Shown here piece by piece: positions 62,009 through 64,000 of a DNA stretch of 64,000 nt. The DNA is from Flavobacteriaceae bacterium UBA1682 (GTDB lineage: Bacteria; Bacteroidota; Bacteroidia; Flavobacteriales; Flavobacteriaceae). The stretch spans positions 158,609 to 222,608 of the forward strand of contig DCKE01000019.1 of NCBI GenBank assembly GCA_002320285.1. The letters are read 5' to 3'. How positions within the stretch are numbered: position 1 is the first letter of the stretch; every line of letters begins with the position of its first letter. Both the position numbers and the translations under genes were made by a program. The notes under the pieces were generated by a model that was not told where the DNA came from, searched no databases, and saw nothing but the letters and a program-made list of their open reading frames with translations.

Positions 62009-63490
62009 CTATGATAAATCCAGACGAATCATCCTATTAGATTTTATATTACACTCTATCACCTTTGCTTCAAAAGTGGTTGATGGCAAAGCAGTTGTTC
62101 CTTTATATGGAGTAATCATTACTTTAAAAATCCCCGCTTTTTTATAAAAATGAAGGCTCTTATATTCTGTATTTCCTTTAATAAATGTTTGCTCTATAGT
62201 TGGTGATCCATCTCCAAAATCCCATACCAATTTAGTGGGAACATCTTTACTATTAACAGCTATACGTATAGCAAATGCATAGTCATAACCTGCACAAGAA
62301 AATGGTTTTAGCTGCGCTTCTAAGGACAAAAACAACATTGCAAAATTGGGAAGTCCAAAATCTGAAGCTCCAACTAGATAATCAGAAAACACCTTAACAT
62401 TATTTCCTCCTTCATCGGGATCTGTAATAACAATTAAGCGTTTCTCATTTTTCAGCCCACCTGCATAAAATATCCCATAAACTCTTTTGTCTGGACCCAA
62501 GCGATAATTAATTGCGGCTGGCGCGATAGTGGATAAATTGACATCACCAGCCCTCAAATCCGAATATTTAATTTTAAAGCTGTTTTTAATACCAGCTGCA
62601 ATCGTATTACCTATATATAGATACTCGCCATTTGAAGAAAAAGTACCACCATATAAAGAGGTTGCTGCAGGCATTATTGACTTAAGTTTGACGTCAGCTA
62701 CTACCCCCGTACTATTATCAAAATCGGCAGAAATTATAGTGGCTGCTTGCGAACAAAAATTAACTAACTTTCTTGTGTCTACTGAGACGATTAACTCTCC
62801 AATATAACCTCCAGGTATTTTTCCTTTCACTAAAGGCAAAGCAGGAATTTTATAGGTTTTGGGAGTAGCTGAGAATCCTTGGTCATTTAGTAACCAAACA
62901 TAAAACAATTCACCTGTACGATGAACCAACCAATAATCGATTCCATTTTTATGTCGTATAACCGTTATGTTTTCAGCAGTTGGCCCCGTTTTCAATAAAC
63001 TGTTTTTGGTCGTTAGCTCGACCGATCCCATATCATTGGGATCAGTGACGTCTATGTTGACGACCGAGTAGCGAAGTCCTATACTGGGCTGATCTTCAGT
63101 AGCCACAGTCAGCACATAAAATTTATTGGTGTCGTTTGGAGCCGGAACAACTATTCCTGATTGAGTAGCCGAGTTATCTCCTAATAAACCAGTTCCATTG
63201 CTCATCACTTGGTTTTTTTTATTATAGATGGTACTGCCATCCGATGACATCAGTAAGTTGCCCTGGCTATCAGATAAGGTAAAACAACCCTCAGAAGTAG
63301 AAAGTGGACCTAACACTGGCTTAGGCATCCCCGTAACAGCTACGCCATCTAGCGAAGTAACCGTTTGAGTGTCATTAAAATTCAAGCCTGCATTATAACC
63401 AAAATACCACCAGTTCATTTCCTTTTGTGCCTGTATTTGCACGGGAAATAGTAGTCCACACATTATTAAAAAATAGATTTGTTTTTTCAT
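62009..63490 (-). CDS. Secreted beta-propeller-PKD protein, paralogue 2
   Basis: 493 residues with a signal peptide (1-22, ending QIQAQ). It is a close paralogue of the 60446 protein: the propeller segments NWWYFGYNAGLNFND, GNLLMSSDGSTIYNKKNQVM and YRLGPDKRVYGIFYAGG recur, as do the PKD domain (LVWDFGDGSPTIEQTF) and the ending ECNIKSNRMIRLDLS. It too lacks a CHU_C domain. It is the first gene of the operon, with a promoter at 63658-63665 carrying a divergent copy of the 33-bp element. Confidence 0.85.
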   Translation of the reverse strand: MKKQIYFLIMCGLLFPVQIQAQKEMNWWYFGYNAGLNFNDTQTVTSLDGVAVTGMPKPVLGPLSTSEGCFTLSDSQGNLLMSSDGSTIYNKKNQVMSNGTGLLGDNSATQSGIVVPAPNDTNKFYVLTVATEDQPSIGLRYSVVNIDVTDPNDMGSVELTTKNSLLKTGPTAENITVIRHKNGIDYWLVHRTGELFYVWLLNDQGFSATPKTYKIPALPLVKGKIPGGYIGELIVSVDTRKLVNFCSQAATIISADFDNSTGVVADVKLKSIMPAATSLYGGTFSSNGEYLYIGNTIAAGIKNSFKIKYSDLRAGDVNLSTIAPAAINYRLGPDKRVYGIFYAGGLKNEKRLIVITDPDEGGNNVKVFSDYLVGASDFGLPNFAMLFLSLEAQLKPFSCAGYDYAFAIRIAVNSKDVPTKLVWDFGDGSPTIEQTFIKGNTEYKSLHFYKKAGIFKVMITPYKGTTALPSTTFEAKVIECNIKSNRMIRLDLS

Positions 63491-63657
63491 TTTGATTTGA
63501 TTGTCATTTTAAAATCCTTTACTCTTGTAAGTCCATTTATAAGAATCTAAGTCGGTATTTTGTGTTATAAAGTTTATGGGGATCTATAAACTGTTGCTCC
63601 AAGTTGCCATTGACAACTATTCTTTTTCAGTAATTAAAGTCCGGTTAAAACTTTGCA

Positions 63658-63723
63658 CAAAATTAAGACGATATAAGCAGACAAAACTTCCATAAAAACA
63701 CTAAATAGTGCTATATAAAGTCG
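63658..63723 (-). promoter_or_regulatory. Promoter with conserved upstream element, copy 3 (divergent)
   Basis: On the minus strand the -7 box TAATTTTG (63665-63658). A related element starts 26 nt upstream at 63691, the same distance as in copies 1 and 2. It keeps the AAAACAC and CTATATAAA blocks but has a short insertion and an internal CACTA-AA-TAGTG hairpin. Flanks ACTT (63686-63689) and AAGT (63718-63721) are inverted. Confidence 0.5.
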
Positions 63724-63953
63724 CTACAACAGTCAAATGATTAATTCAATTCATCGAATGGTTACGATGACCTACATGGTCACAAGCGATATTCAAAACG
63801 ATTTAATTTCGTACTTGGTAAGCCTACTTTAGTAGGGATAAAAACAAACTGACAACTGAGAAGGCATTGACAGTTGTATTGGTGAACAATTGAAACAAAA
63901 TGGATTTTAATAAGATAAAAGGAACTTTTAAACAAACATTAAAACGAAATATT

Positions 63954-63961
63954 TACATTTG
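63954..63961 (+). promoter_or_regulatory. -7 box of the right-edge gene
   Basis: TACATTTG matches TAnnTTTG, 20 bp before the ATG at 63982. This is the same box, spacing and flanking sequence as at 41540-41547. Confidence 0.6.
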
Positions 63962-63981
63962 AGTATTATTTCTTATACAAA

Positions 63982-64000
63982 ATGGATAAAAAATTAAAAC
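63982..64000 (+). CDS. Start of a second copy of the membrane-protein gene (partial)
   Basis: Only the first six codons (MDKKLK) lie in the window. They and about 45 bp upstream, including the -7 box, match the start of the decayed gene at 41568 closely. It is read as the beginning of a paralogue that continues beyond the edge. Whether it is intact cannot be seen. Confidence 0.6.

Larger units (their letters stand above)
63491..63981. other. Divergent intergenic region at the right edge
   Basis: 491 bp containing the promoter and upstream element of the 63490 gene, and the promoter of the gene copy that starts at 63982. No other gene is seen. Confidence 0.5.

Noticed and set aside
1..64000. 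CRISPR arrays, tRNA or rRNA genes, insertion sequences or prophage genes
   Set aside because: No regularly spaced repeats, cloverleaf sequences, transposase motifs or phage structural proteins were seen.

Overview
The window looks like a chromosomal segment from a member of the Bacteroidota, most likely class Flavobacteriia. The evidence is low GC, many -7 boxes of the form TAnnTTTG with little visible Shine-Dalgarno sequence, a type IX secretion (T9SS) type A sorting domain, a gliding-motility (CHU_C, type B) domain beside PorP/SprF and an OmpA/PD40 protein, many secreted proteins whose signal peptides end in A-Q, and the GIGT...P head motif typical of flavobacterial surface proteins. I cannot name a genus. 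No rRNA, tRNA, CRISPR array, prophage or intact insertion sequence was seen.

Layout. 1-6.8 kb: two similar modules, each a Crp/Fnr-family regulator followed by an oxidoreductase, with a VOC/RibD-like pair between them, then an alpha/beta hydrolase and the tail of a decayed short-chain dehydrogenase. 7.2-14.4 kb: a three-gene secreted operon (giant MORN/YwqK-repeat protein, a DUF3857/transglutaminase protein, and a paralogue that has lost its catalytic Cys). 14.4-15.1 kb: an exported Mn-type superoxide dismutase. 15.4-23.3 kb: a DNA-repair locus, the ligase-associated operon (exonuclease, ATP-dependent ligase, Lhr-type helicase, PdeM) transcribed divergently from a radical-SAM repair protein and its TIGR03915 partner. 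23.3-37.4 kb: metabolic and envelope genes (amidohydrolase, T9SS cargo, GNAT, lipoprotein, DsrE-like protein, two huge WG-repeat proteins, nitrilase-family amidase, unknowns).

37.9-64 kb is an accessory-looking surface region. It holds three tandem secreted paralogues, a cluster of five AraC-type regulators plus an HTH-less regulator fragment, two membrane TPR-HTH sensors, a repeat-containing fibre-like protein, a CHU_C-PorP/SprF-OmpA operon, three more small secreted paralogues and two propeller-PKD proteins. A decayed membrane-protein gene at 41.6 kb and the start of a second copy at the right edge bracket most of this region as direct repeats.

Regulatory logic can be read in two places. 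(1) Crp/Fnr-type dyads sit about 30 bp upstream of -7 boxes. A TAACA-N2-TGTTA dyad is shared by the oxidoreductase promoter at 4.65 kb and a perfectly symmetric divergent promoter at 29.1 kb (DsrE-like / small membrane protein). (2) A previously unnamed element of about 33 bp lies exactly 26 nt upstream of the -7 boxes of three surface-protein transcription units (58.6, 60.3 and 63.7 kb), which marks them as a co-regulated set. Promoter, operator and terminator calls were read by eye and no database or folding program was used.
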